Shown here: positions 36,095 through 44,855 of the stretch, piece after piece
How the letters are laid out: each line of letters opens with the position of its first letter
How positions within the stretch are numbered: the stretch's first letter is position 1
NCBI RefSeq assembly: GCF_025558485.1
Contig: NZ_CP102930.1
Coordinates: forward strand, 2,294,001-2,358,000
Direction: 5' to 3'
DNA length: 64,000 nt
Source of the DNA: Bdellovibrio bacteriovorus
Lineage (GTDB): Bacteria; Bdellovibrionota; Bdellovibrionia; Bdellovibrionales; Bdellovibrionaceae
Position numbers and translations under genes: made by a program
The notes under the pieces: generated by a model
Told to the model about the DNA's origin: nothing
The model's input: the letters and a program-made list of their open reading frames with translations, nothing else
Databases searched by the model: none

Positions 36095-36598
36095 ATGTCT
36101 GCTGCACCAAAAGTAGAGGCCCTAAATCCCCTTTTCGACAAACGCCTGATCAACGCCTTCGTTGATGGCGTTATTAAAACCCTGAAAACCATGGCTCAAA
36201 CAGACGCCACACCGGGTAAGCCCTTTATCGAGCCTCAGTTTGTGCTTAAAGGGGAAATCGCCGGCATGGTCGGAATGGTCGCACCCCCTTTGAAAGGCAC
36301 TTTGCTGATTTCCTATGGCAAAGACAGCATCTTCCACATTCTGGAAAACATGCTGGGCGAAAAATACACCTCCATCAACGGGGATGTTTCCGATGCTGTG
36401 GGTGAAATGACCAACATGATCTATGGCTCTGCAAAAACAACCTTGAATCAATTGGGTTATAACTTTGAAATGGCCATCCCCACTGTCATCTCCGGTGAGT
36501 TTAAAATCACCCACGCTGACAAAGGTGCCACTCTGGTGATCCCTTTCAACCTGACTAACGGCTCCACTTTCTATGTGGAAATCTCGGTACAACAATGA
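36095..36598 (+). CDS. cheX: CheX-like CheY phosphatase
   Basis: A 167-residue protein of the CheX/CheC family. The dephosphorylation motif is seen in VGEMTNMIYGSAK (Glu and Asn at the expected spacing), followed by a second conserved AK..L pattern. CheX removes phosphate from CheY. It is 21 bases after cheY and overlaps the next start by four bases (ATGA). Confidence 0.87.
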   Translation: MSAAPKVEALNPLFDKRLINAFVDGVIKTLKTMAQTDATPGKPFIEPQFVLKGEIAGMVGMVAPPLKGTLLISYGKDSIFHILENMLGEKYTSINGDVSDAVGEMTNMIYGSAKTTLNQLGYNFEMAIPTVISGEFKITHADKGATLVIPFNLTNGSTFYVEISVQQ

Positions 36599-37986
36599 CT
36601 TCAGCTTCAGGCAAGACGGTTGATGTTCTTATCGGGAGTCCGCGCGACTCCTTCTGGGAAACCATCACCGTTGTCCTGAAGGGTTACTATCCGTACCGCC
36701 TGAAACACTTCCGCTCTATTGATGAATCCCTGGATTATGGCAATTCGGAAGGCTTCAGCCCGATTTTGGCGCTGGTTGACGGTCAGGATGGCACCAATCT
36801 GACCAGCGAATGGATTCAATCCACAAAAATGAATTTCCCCGACTGCCCGGTGATTGTACTGCACTCGTCCCTGGCTCCGCTGGATTTTGAGGTTCTCAAA
36901 AAAAACGGCGCCGACCAGATCATGCACATCAATTTCGACCGCGAATTCATTTCTGACATGGTGCTAAAACTTGCGCCCATCAATATGGAAGGCGATCAGA
37001 TCCCCATCACCGCGTTGATGCCCGTGGATCTGCGTGACATGGATGCCGACACCCAAATCAACTTTGATGTCTATGTCCACCTGCCCGCCAATCATCGTTC
37101 TGTACTGATGCGCAAAGCCGGTGACATCGTCGATCAAAAGCATCTGGACAAATTTAAAACCCTGCGCCAGCAGATGTATATCAAGAAAACCCAGATGGGA
37201 CAGTTCTTTGAATACGCCCGCACCGTGATGAGCATGCGCAACATGCCCTTCCCGATTTCCATGACTGAAAAGTTTCACCGTTCCAAACAGGTGATTTATC
37301 AGATCATGGCGCAGTTCTTAAGCGGCTCTGCCACGGACTATTCTGAAGGGAAAGAAATCCTGGATAAATGCAAATCCATCGTCGCTGACTTTGAGCTGAC
37401 GAAGGACCTTTCCACGGATGAACTGTTTGATGAAATCTCCCGCTTTGCGGGCAACAACCGCACTCTTTATCACGACTGCATTTGTCTGTCGGCCTATGCC
37501 GCCTACTTTGCCCAACTGCTGGGATGGTCTGTGGAAAAGCGCGAAGCCGCTGCGATCGCAGGCCTTCTGCATAATATCGGCCTAGCACAGCTGCCAGCCA
37601 GCGTGGGCTGCAAATCCGTGACAGAATACAGCAACGAAGAACAGTCTGAATACCACCTGTATCCAGAGCGTTCAGTGAATATGGTCAAAGCCAAAAAAGT
37701 TCCGCTGCCTTTGGAAATCGCCGAAGCCATCGGACAACACCGCGAAACCGGAAACGGCAAAGGCTTCCCGAAAAAGCTTCAGGGAGGCGACATCTCCGAA
37801 CTGGGCAAACTACTGGGCTTTGCCTATCGCTTCCACGAAATGACCGCCTTGCAGGAAAATCAAAAAGCTAGAACCGCCAGTCAGGCCATCGCGGATCTTC
37901 GTGATGAGGCCTTAAGTGGCAATGGCGAGGTGGATTTGCTGCTCACCACATCTCTTTTCAAAAAGTGGAAACCCGCAGCGGCCTAA
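36595..37986 (+). CDS. Pseudo-receiver/HD-domain signalling protein
   Basis: A 463-residue protein in three parts. Residues 5-125 look like a receiver without the usual acidic pair (IGSPRD at strand 1; LVDGQDG at strand 3). Residues 150-210 are shared with the HD protein at 41950 (NFDVYVHLP, AGD, LDKFK). The last 200 residues are HD-GYP-like. The HD doublet is H326-N327 (LLHNIG) and HRETGNGKGFP stands where HHE..DG.GYP is expected. The missing metal Asp means c-di-GMP hydrolysis is doubtful; a binding role is possible. It is third in the cheY-cheX operon. Confidence 0.8.
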   Translation: MTSASGKTVDVLIGSPRDSFWETITVVLKGYYPYRLKHFRSIDESLDYGNSEGFSPILALVDGQDGTNLTSEWIQSTKMNFPDCPVIVLHSSLAPLDFEVLKKNGADQIMHINFDREFISDMVLKLAPINMEGDQIPITALMPVDLRDMDADTQINFDVYVHLPANHRSVLMRKAGDIVDQKHLDKFKTLRQQMYIKKTQMGQFFEYARTVMSMRNMPFPISMTEKFHRSKQVIYQIMAQFLSGSATDYSEGKEILDKCKSIVADFELTKDLSTDELFDEISRFAGNNRTLYHDCICLSAYAAYFAQLLGWSVEKREAAAIAGLLHNIGLAQLPASVGCKSVTEYSNEEQSEYHLYPERSVNMVKAKKVPLPLEIAEAIGQHRETGNGKGFPKKLQGGDISELGKLLGFAYRFHEMTALQENQKARTASQAIADLRDEALSGNGEVDLLLTTSLFKKWKPAAA

Positions 37987-38047
37987 GTTGCCGCAAGACA
38001 CACTTTCCTGCCTTGCCCGGCATCCTGAATCTTTCTACAGTCAGTCC

Positions 38048-38506
38048 ATGTGGACCTTGAGCTTTCCGTGGTGGGAATACATTCTACGGTCTTTAATAAT
38101 TTACGCGGCAGTTTTTGTGCTTCTGCGCTTCTTTGGACACAAGTAGATTGCTGAAATGGGACCTTTTGATCTGGTCCTGTTGCTGATCTTAAGTGAATCC
38201 GTCAGTTCCGCCATCACCGGCGGAGACAACTCGGTCCCCGCAGCCTTGATTGCGGTGGCCACCTTTATAACTCTGAATCGCACAGTGGATCTGGTCATAT
38301 TTCGTTCCCGAAAAATGGAACAGCTTTTGGATGGGAGCGCAAAAACCCTGATTAAGGACGGCAAAATCAACGAGGAACTTTGCCGGAAGGAGTTCATCAC
38401 TCAGGAAGAGCTGCTGTCCTCTTTAAGACAAAACGGTGTCGAAAATCCTGAAGAGGTCAAAAAGGCCGTGCTGGAAACCAATGGGAAAATCAGTGTTCTG
38501 AAGTAG
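38048..38506 (+). pseudogene. DUF421/YetF membrane protein with in-frame amber codon
   Basis: Read through, the frame gives about 152 residues of a DUF421 (YetF-type) protein: a first helix from WEYILRSLIIY, then GHK-stop-IAEMGPFDLVLLL. The family pattern is GKRQ..EMTPFD; the TAG at 38144-38146 stands exactly where Gln (CAG) is expected. One C-to-T change would create it. After the stop the remaining helices and the C-terminal domain (LLDGSAKTLIKDG) are intact. An internal start at ATG 38156 would lack the first helix. Confidence 0.8.
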
Positions 38507-39106
38507 TCACTCGAAACTGACGTCCACATAGTCCTGCAAATCAAAGACTTCGCGTAAATCCGCCTGACGTTCCTGCCAGTCGATGGATTTTAAAATCATC
38601 CTGGCCGATACCATGCCTTCATAGACATACAACAGAACCACCAAAGTCCCCAGAATCCAGCGGATCTGGGCCTTTTTCGGACGAGGAGTCCCCTGCACCA
38701 CCCGGGTTTCCGCAATCCAGTCACAAAGATGAGTGCGGTCATAACGAAAGAAGGCCACGGCATAAATCGCCACAGAGAAAAAGAAACTTAAGCGTCCCGC
38801 CAACGGGCGCAACAAACACTGAGACCAATGCAGCTTTTCAGAATAATTCGTGGCCGGAACCACCTTTAAACCCATCAGCCATTTTCCCGGTGTCGCCTGC
38901 ATCAAAACCAAAAACACAACTTCAAACACCGCCGGAATCAGATAAAGCACCAACAACTGAGTCAGATTAACCACGACCTCGTCGTCAGTGAAAAACAGTC
39001 GTAAAAAGATCCCCGCAAAAGGCAGATAAAATGGCAGGACCACCAGCTGATCCATGCTGTAGGCAAAAAGTCTTCTCCAGGTGCTGGGAACATATGCTTC
39101 TGTCAT
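38507..39106 (-). CDS. RDD-family membrane protein
   Basis: A 199-residue protein. RRLFAYSMDQLVVLP and the later TPGKWLMGLKVV are the RDD family marks, with several hydrophobic helices. It has a late helix (about residue 155) and a soluble tail. Its start at 39106 overlaps the stop of the CCA transferase gene as TGATG, so it is translated in coupling. RDD proteins include transporters, but here the role is unknown. Confidence 0.85.
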   Translation of the reverse strand: MTEAYVPSTWRRLFAYSMDQLVVLPFYLPFAGIFLRLFFTDDEVVVNLTQLLVLYLIPAVFEVVFLVLMQATPGKWLMGLKVVPATNYSEKLHWSQCLLRPLAGRLSFFFSVAIYAVAFFRYDRTHLCDWIAETRVVQGTPRPKKAQIRWILGTLVVLLYVYEGMVSARMILKSIDWQERQADLREVFDLQDYVDVSFE

Positions 39107-40296
39107 CACGATTCTTTCTTCAAATACGTCTGTAACCACTGCAAAGCCTCATCCCGGCTGTGCAGACTTCGTTCAAGCTGCAATTCATAGGCTTGTTCCA
39201 GACAATTCCCTATGGCCTTGCCAGTCAGCGTCCCCTTAACATCCTCGCCTGTTAAAAAAGGCCTCGGCAATTCGCACTGCCAGGAGTTCCATTGAGTAAA
39301 CAGCTCCTGAATCTGCAGTTTTTCGGAATCTTCCTCCAGTAAAATCCGCAGGGCAAAAGCCACCCCGTCACGGGCCATCTTTTGCAGTTTTTTTCCCATA
39401 TTCAGCTCTAAAAGGGCGCGGGCATCCTGCCACACAGCCCAGGAGTCCTCGATACATCTTCGTTCGCGACTGGAAAGCTTTAACAGATCCAGCGCCTTTT
39501 CCATTTCCACGGAATCCGCCTGCCGCACAAACAGCGCCAAAGCCTGCCAGAACTGCGAAGCCAGATTGTTCTGCTGCCAGGAATTATCCCGCAGCCGGAA
39601 GGGAAATAGTTCTTTCATCAGCCCAGCATCTGCCATCGCCTGCAAGCCGCGCAAGACCGCCGAGGTCTTAAGCAGCTTGTTCATCTCATCGCGAATGCGT
39701 TCGCCACTGACCTTGCTCACCAGCGAGGCCATCCGGGTCATGGCCTGAAAACTTTTTTCTTCGATAACAAAATTCAACTGGGCGGAAAAACGAGCCGCCC
39801 GCAACAGGCGCAAATGATCTTCCAAAAAACGGCGTTCAGCATCACCCACCGTACGTAAAATGCCTGCCTGCAAATCCGCCTGTCCACCGACATAATCCAG
39901 AACTTCCTCTGTCGCCAGATCATACATCAGGGCATTGACGGTAAAGTCCCGTCTTTGTGCATCCTCCTCTGGAGTTGAGAAAATCACCGATTCCGGGCGT
40001 CGCCCGTCCAGATAAGCCCCATCATTGCGGAAAGTGGCCACTTCAATATCAGCGCCGTCCACCAGAACACGCATCACCCCGAAGCTTTTACCGACATTAA
40101 CGGTTTTTTTAAACAAAGACTCAATCTGATCCGGGTTCGCATCTGTCGCCACATCCAGGTCATTGGCCTGAAGGCCCAAAAGCGCATCCCGCACACAGCC
40201 CCCGGCCAAAAAGGCCTTGTAGCCATGAGCTTGCAGAGTGTGGTAGATTGATTCCACTGCCGACCAATGAGGGTGAGAATGAATAAGCTTTTGCAC
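39106..40296 (-). CDS. CCA tRNA nucleotidyltransferase (or poly(A) polymerase), class II
   Basis: A class II enzyme of about 396 residues. GGCVRDALLG, DLDVATDA, QRRDFTVNALMYD and ADLQAGILRTVGD are the class II signature; the C-terminal part is helical. It adds CCA to tRNA 3' ends. The start is not certain: GTG at 40296 has AGGGTGA upstream and begins before QKLIHSH. Longer in-frame starts up to 40362 exist, but they would overlap queG on the other strand. Confidence 0.88.
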   Translation of the reverse strand: MQKLIHSHPHWSAVESIYHTLQAHGYKAFLAGGCVRDALLGLQANDLDVATDANPDQIESLFKKTVNVGKSFGVMRVLVDGADIEVATFRNDGAYLDGRRPESVIFSTPEEDAQRRDFTVNALMYDLATEEVLDYVGGQADLQAGILRTVGDAERRFLEDHLRLLRAARFSAQLNFVIEEKSFQAMTRMASLVSKVSGERIRDEMNKLLKTSAVLRGLQAMADAGLMKELFPFRLRDNSWQQNNLASQFWQALALFVRQADSVEMEKALDLLKLSSRERRCIEDSWAVWQDARALLELNMGKKLQKMARDGVAFALRILLEEDSEKLQIQELFTQWNSWQCELPRPFLTGEDVKGTLTGKAIGNCLEQAYELQLERSLHSRDEALQWLQTYLKKES

Positions 40297-40352
40297 TGAG
40301 TTCACCCTGACAGTGTAGAAAAAGACCGGCCCGAAAGAAAGAGTTTGTTCTT

Positions 40353-41402
40353 GTGACGCCACAGGAGATGAAAAATCTGATTGATGGAACTTTGACCGAA
40401 TTGGGGGTTTCCCATTTCGGTATCACGCCATTGAACAAACCCCTTAGTTTTGAATTCTACAAAGAATGGCTGCAGGAAGGTCTTCACGGCGACATGACCT
40501 ATCTGGCGGAACACGCCCCGATCAAAGAAAATCCGCAAAGCAAGTGGCCCCGGGCACAAAGCGCTTTGGTGTTTGCCATGAGCTACTTCCCCCATCCCCA
40601 GAAAAAATCCGAATTCCCGCTAAAGCAGGCCCGGGTCAGTCTTTATGCCCAAGGCATGGATTATCATTTCTGGTTCAAGGATCGCATGAAGGAATTGTGC
40701 ACCCAGCTTCAAGCCCAATTCCCGGAGGAGGAATTTTTAGCATTCACCGACAGCAGCCCGGTGCTGGAACGGGATCTGGCAAAACGCGCCGGCCTTGGCT
40801 GGGTTGGAAAGAACACCTGTCTGATTCATCCCAAAAAAGGCAGCTTGTTTTTTATTGGTGAAATCTACACCTCTTTGAAGATCGACACGGAAATGGAGCC
40901 TCTGCCGGATTTCTGCGGCACCTGCACGCGCTGTCTGGATATCTGTCCCACCGGAGCCCTGATTGAACCACGAAAAATGGATGCCCGAAAATGCATCTCT
41001 TATCTGACCATCGAATCCCGCCAGGTCCCTTCCGAGGACCTGCGTGAAGCCATCGGTGACTGGTTTTTTGGATGTGACCTGTGCCAGACCGTGTGTCCGT
41101 GGAATCAAAAAGTATTCAAAGGTCAGTTGTCGATAGAAAAATCCCTGTCGCTTTCAGGGACCGAAGAACAGCTTTTGGTGGAGGATCTGCGCTATATCCT
41201 GAGTGCTTCCGGCAAAAAAATCAGCCGGGATTTTCTGGGGACTCCATTGGCCCGCGCGGGATCTTTTGGCTTAAAACGCAATGCCTTGCTGGTTTGTGCC
41301 AATCGTAAGTTGCAGGAACTCCGCCCTGAGGTGGAGGCCCTGCTAGGACATGAAAAACTGGGCGAGCTGGCCCAGTGGACTTTGCAAAAAATTTCAAATT
41401 AA
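40353..41402 (+). CDS. queG: Epoxyqueuosine reductase
   Basis: A 349-residue enzyme for the last step of queuosine synthesis. LERDLAKRAGLGWVGKNTCLI is characteristic. Two 4Fe-4S clusters are seen as CGTCTRCLDICP and CDLCQTVCPWN. It uses cobalamin, which is also needed by IcmF in this window. The GTG start at 40353 is used, with ATG 40368 as alternative. Its stop overlaps the Hpt-like gene by four bases. Confidence 0.94.
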   Translation: MTPQEMKNLIDGTLTELGVSHFGITPLNKPLSFEFYKEWLQEGLHGDMTYLAEHAPIKENPQSKWPRAQSALVFAMSYFPHPQKKSEFPLKQARVSLYAQGMDYHFWFKDRMKELCTQLQAQFPEEEFLAFTDSSPVLERDLAKRAGLGWVGKNTCLIHPKKGSLFFIGEIYTSLKIDTEMEPLPDFCGTCTRCLDICPTGALIEPRKMDARKCISYLTIESRQVPSEDLREAIGDWFFGCDLCQTVCPWNQKVFKGQLSIEKSLSLSGTEEQLLVEDLRYILSASGKKISRDFLGTPLARAGSFGLKRNALLVCANRKLQELRPEVEALLGHEKLGELAQWTLQKISN

Positions 41403-41914
41403 AGACCCAGTTTTTTCAACAAATCATCAATTTCCGACTGATTCATTTTAGCTGGAGCGGCACCGGTCCCCACACTGATACTGACGGATTCACTGAACTG
41501 ACTGGACACCCAGCGCAGACGCTCGATAAAGGCCTGGGGAATCGTTTCACGCAACATCCGTCCCTCCTGATGAATGCGCCCCAACAGTGTTTCCAGCGTT
41601 TCAGTCGCATCCAGCAAAAGAGCCACACAGATATCAAAGAACTGTTCATTGCCTTTGATTTGTGACGCCTTGTAACCCACCGCTTTGCAGATCGCCGCAT
41701 AGTCCGCAATCATGTGCAAGGCGTGATCCGGGGGGGCCATCAAGGCCAGACTCTTGGCTCCGCCCATAATACGATCGACATTGTTGCCGTAATCGGCCAG
41801 TTTCTGCACCTGCGAAAAGTCACCTTCAATACTTTCGAGAAGCTCAATAAGCTCTTCAATCAAGGACTTTGACTCGGACACAAAATCTTCTACAATTTCT
41901 TTATCAATCGCCAT
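41399..41914 (-). CDS. Hpt-like protein without phospho-His, with C-terminal CheY-binding-like peptide
   Basis: A 171-residue helical protein. Residues 5-60 look like an Hpt/CheA P1 helix pair (EIVEDFVSESKSLIEEL, then GNNVDRIMGGAKSLAL). The phosphorylated His is replaced by Asp47. The last residues, MNQSEIDDLLKKLGL, resemble the FliM N-terminal peptide (SQxEIDxLL) that binds phospho-CheY, but here at the C terminus. It is divergent from the HD protein at 41950. ATG at 41914 is chosen over a TTG at 41950. Function is inferred. Confidence 0.7.
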   Translation of the reverse strand: MAIDKEIVEDFVSESKSLIEELIELLESIEGDFSQVQKLADYGNNVDRIMGGAKSLALMAPPDHALHMIADYAAICKAVGYKASQIKGNEQFFDICVALLLDATETLETLLGRIHQEGRMLRETIPQAFIERLRWVSSQFSESVSISVGTGAAPAKMNQSEIDDLLKKLGL

Positions 41915-41949
41915 TCCATTAACGATAACAATCGAAGGATACCCAGGCA

Positions 41950-42876
41950 ATGGATTATGTTTCTATTCGTGTGAGCACCCTGCGCGGTGATCAAAAAATC
42001 GACTTCAATGCCTATGTGAAGATCAACGACAAGATGATTCTCTACCTTCGTCGCGGCGACAGCTTCGAAGGTGAGCGACTGCAACGTCTTAAGGACAAAA
42101 AGTTACGCAAAATGTACATCCTGACGGATGAAGAAAACAACTATCGCACCTATCTGCAACGGAATATCGAAACCGCCTATGACGGCACCGGCAGCAAAGA
42201 CATACAAACCCGTGCGGAAATCATTCAGGGGTCACAACAAAGCAACGCCGAAGAGGTCTTTGAAAATCCCGAAAACGTGGCGACCTACAATGACGCCAAA
42301 GATGCCGCCGGCAAGTACGTCAACTTCCTACTGACCAACGCACAGGCCATGTCAGCGGTGATGAATATTGAAAACACGGACAAAACCATCTCCCATCACG
42401 GTGTGACTGTGGCAACCCTGTCCATTGCGCTGGCACAAAAATTAGGAATCAATGACCCCAAGAAAACCCAGCTTCTGACTTTGGGGGCCTTGCTGCATGA
42501 CTACGGCCACCACAACTCGCCCTTGAATCTGAATCAGCCTTTGGCGCAAATGTCGGCAGCCGATGTAGCTCTGTGGAAGAAACATCCCGAAGACGGCGCC
42601 CAGAAAGTGCAGGATAAAAAGCACTTTGATCAAACCGTGATCAATATCATCGGCCAGCACGAGGAAACCATCAACGGCTCCGGCCCCAAGGGGTTGCGCG
42701 AAAAAGACATGGACCCGTTGGCTGTTCTGGTGTCGTCAGCCAATGCGATGGATCGTCTGATCACCTTTGAAGGTGTGCCGAAAAATGAAGCGGCAAAAAA
42801 ACTGATGATCGATCACGTCGGGAAACATCCTCTGAATCATTTGCAGCTTCTGAATGATATCCTGAAAGGATTGTGA
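41950..42876 (+). CDS. HD-domain (HD-GYP-like) protein
   Basis: A 308-residue protein. Its first 80 residues match the middle domain of the HD protein at 36595 (FNAYVKI, RRGD, RLKDKKLRKMYI). The HD doublet is intact here (H183-D184 in LLHDYG), with HH close behind. The later motif is HEETINGSGPKGL, a degenerate HD-GYP loop. It may cleave or bind c-di-GMP. It starts 35 bases from the divergent Hpt-like gene. Confidence 0.8.
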   Translation: MDYVSIRVSTLRGDQKIDFNAYVKINDKMILYLRRGDSFEGERLQRLKDKKLRKMYILTDEENNYRTYLQRNIETAYDGTGSKDIQTRAEIIQGSQQSNAEEVFENPENVATYNDAKDAAGKYVNFLLTNAQAMSAVMNIENTDKTISHHGVTVATLSIALAQKLGINDPKKTQLLTLGALLHDYGHHNSPLNLNQPLAQMSAADVALWKKHPEDGAQKVQDKKHFDQTVINIIGQHEETINGSGPKGLREKDMDPLAVLVSSANAMDRLITFEGVPKNEAAKKLMIDHVGKHPLNHLQLLNDILKGL

Positions 42877-42928
42877 TTTTTCCCAGAAAAAGGTTTCCAT
42901 CATGGCGTAACAGGAGTAAGGGTTAAAC

Positions 42929-44248
42929 ATGACTTTTGCATCCGTGCGCCAGAACTGGCAAAATATCATCGACCGCTTTGAATATCAGGACACTTTGCGC
43001 CTGATCCCTTTTCTGGTGGCCAGTCTTGTTGCGGCACTCACCTCTTTGCTTTATTCTCAGATTTTTTTCTGGGGCGAGGAAATGGCTCTCAACGTGGTGG
43101 AACAACTGCATTGGAGCCTTTCTCTGCTTTCAACCATCACCATGGTGTATCTCAGCTGGTTTTTGCCTTATCGCTTCGCCAAACAGGCTGGCGGCAGCGG
43201 CATTCCCCAGATGCTTATTGCCAACGAACTTGATCCCAGCTCGGACAAACCCCTGATTCGCTCTTTGATTGGCATTCGCACGATCACAATGAAAATCCTG
43301 GCCTCCATCGCCTGCGTTCTGGGCGGAGGCGCCGTTGGACAGGAAGGACCCACACTGCAAATCGCCTCCGGGTTGTTCTATCGCATCGGGGAAAAATCCA
43401 CGAAATGGATTCAGCAGATTTCCATGCGTTCCTTCATTCTGGCCGGGGGTGCTTCAGGACTGGCGGCAGCCTTTAACACCCCGCTGGGCGGGATTGCCTA
43501 TGCATTGGAAGAACTCAGCAAGGACTATTTCAACAACTTCAAAACCTACGTCATCTGGTCAGTCATCACCACAGGTCTTCTGGTTCAGACCTTTCAGGGA
43601 AGCTATCTCTATCTGGGCTTTCCCAGCATCGAATCCATCAGCTGGGAAACCTATCTTTGGGTCGTGCTGACCTCGGCGGTGACTGGCATTGCCGGGGCAA
43701 GTTTTGGCTCCGTTCTTTTCTCCATCCACCAACGTCGAAAGGAAATAACCTCTTTCACACGCCTAAGCCTGCTAAATGTAGCTTGTGGGGTCTTATTCTG
43801 GGCAAGTGTTTACTTTATCAGTCACCACGCCATCGGCGGCGGAAAATCCCTGATTTTAGATCTTCTTTTCAGGGACGGATCTGCTGAATCCCTGGATGTT
43901 CTGGTGCGTATTGCGGGGCCGTTGTTAATGGCACTGGCCGGAGCGGCCGGCGGGTTGTTTGCCCCGTCGCTTGCTGTCGGAGCCGTGATGGGATCATTCA
44001 TGGCCCAAATCCTCTGGCCTCATAACCATCACCTGCTGATTCTGACATGCATGATTTCTTTTCTGTCCGGCTTCATGCAGACGCCCTTTACAGCGTTTAT
44101 TCTGATCTTTGAAATGACGGATCGTCACTCCGCCCTTTTCCCAATGATGCTAAGTGCGGCGATTGCAGTGAGCGCTTCACGAATGTTCCATAAAAGATCC
44201 TTCTATGATCTGGTCAAAGAGGATTTCCTGCATCAGAACAAAAAATAA
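42929..44248 (+). CDS. ClC-type chloride channel/antiporter
   Basis: A 439-residue membrane protein. The three ClC filter motifs are GSGIPQ, GQEGP (the family mostly has GREGP or GKEGP) and GGLFAPSLAVGA. The gating Glu of GxEGP is kept. AGGAGTAAGG precedes ATG at 42929. It should exchange Cl- for H+ or conduct Cl-. Confidence 0.9.
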   Translation: MTFASVRQNWQNIIDRFEYQDTLRLIPFLVASLVAALTSLLYSQIFFWGEEMALNVVEQLHWSLSLLSTITMVYLSWFLPYRFAKQAGGSGIPQMLIANELDPSSDKPLIRSLIGIRTITMKILASIACVLGGGAVGQEGPTLQIASGLFYRIGEKSTKWIQQISMRSFILAGGASGLAAAFNTPLGGIAYALEELSKDYFNNFKTYVIWSVITTGLLVQTFQGSYLYLGFPSIESISWETYLWVVLTSAVTGIAGASFGSVLFSIHQRRKEITSFTRLSLLNVACGVLFWASVYFISHHAIGGGKSLILDLLFRDGSAESLDVLVRIAGPLLMALAGAAGGLFAPSLAVGAVMGSFMAQILWPHNHHLLILTCMISFLSGFMQTPFTAFILIFEMTDRHSALFPMMLSAAIAVSASRMFHKRSFYDLVKEDFLHQNKK

Positions 44249-44267
44249 GGGCCACAAGAGGCCCTTA
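44246..44267. terminator. Terminator between ClC and barrel genes
   Basis: An eight-base-pair stem TAAGGGCC/GGCCCTTA (44246-44253 with 44260-44267). T-rich sequence follows on the plus strand, and it also fits the end of the convergent minus-strand gene. Confidence 0.7.
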
Positions 44268-44296
44268 TAAAAATCTTTTTTTTTGCAAAATTCAAA

Positions 44297-44836
44297 CTAG
44301 AACACAAAACCGACTGTCAGCATCGGAAACAGTTCGTCCTGCTTTAGCTTTTCCATGGTGGGTGCGGTGTCATTCTTCTTGTATTCAATCGAACGATAAG
44401 TCAGCTCCACCCCAACAACCAGAGCACCGGTGATATTGGTCAGATAACCAAAGTCCCCCTGAATGCCAGTGCCTTCTTTGTTGTCACCCAGCTCTGCACT
44501 GACCAGATAGTGCCCCTTCACGTAAAAACCGCTGGAACCAACATAACCAATCGATGCTCCCATCGCATTTCCGTCAGAACTGCTATTGCCCGCTTCAGAA
44601 TTTCTCAGGGTGTAGATGCCCCCCAGATACAAACCGTTACCACTTAGATATCCCAGCTTGATGTCATAGATACTGACTTTGGATTCACTTTTAGTGCCCG
44701 GCGTGACCTCCACAGTGGTGTTGTACATAAAGGCATTGGCCGTCAACATCACACCATTGGCGGTTGCCGCCAAAGAAGTCCCTGCATAGAGGCTTGTCAT
44801 CATAACAGCAACGAGGGCAAAGATTTTCTTACTCAT
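44297..44836 (-). CDS. Predicted outer-membrane beta-barrel protein
   Basis: A 179-residue protein with a signal peptide ending in TSLAA. It has alternating hydrophobic strands, glycine-rich turns and a C-terminal Phe (TVGFVF), the usual OMP ending. It probably forms an eight-strand barrel. No name is recognised. Confidence 0.75.
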   Translation of the reverse strand: MSKKIFALVAVMMTSLYAGTSLAATANGVMLTANAFMYNTTVEVTPGTKSESKVSIYDIKLGYLSGNGLYLGGIYTLRNSEAGNSSSDGNAMGASIGYVGSSGFYVKGHYLVSAELGDNKEGTGIQGDFGYLTNITGALVVGVELTYRSIEYKKNDTAPTMEKLKQDELFPMLTVGFVF

Positions 44837-44855
44837 TCAGACTCCTTGTTTGAAA

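Noticed and set aside
38156-38506. A separate small gene beginning at ATG 38156
   Set aside because: The 96 bases before it encode the missing first helix of the same DUF421 family in the same frame, so it is better seen as one gene with an amber codon.
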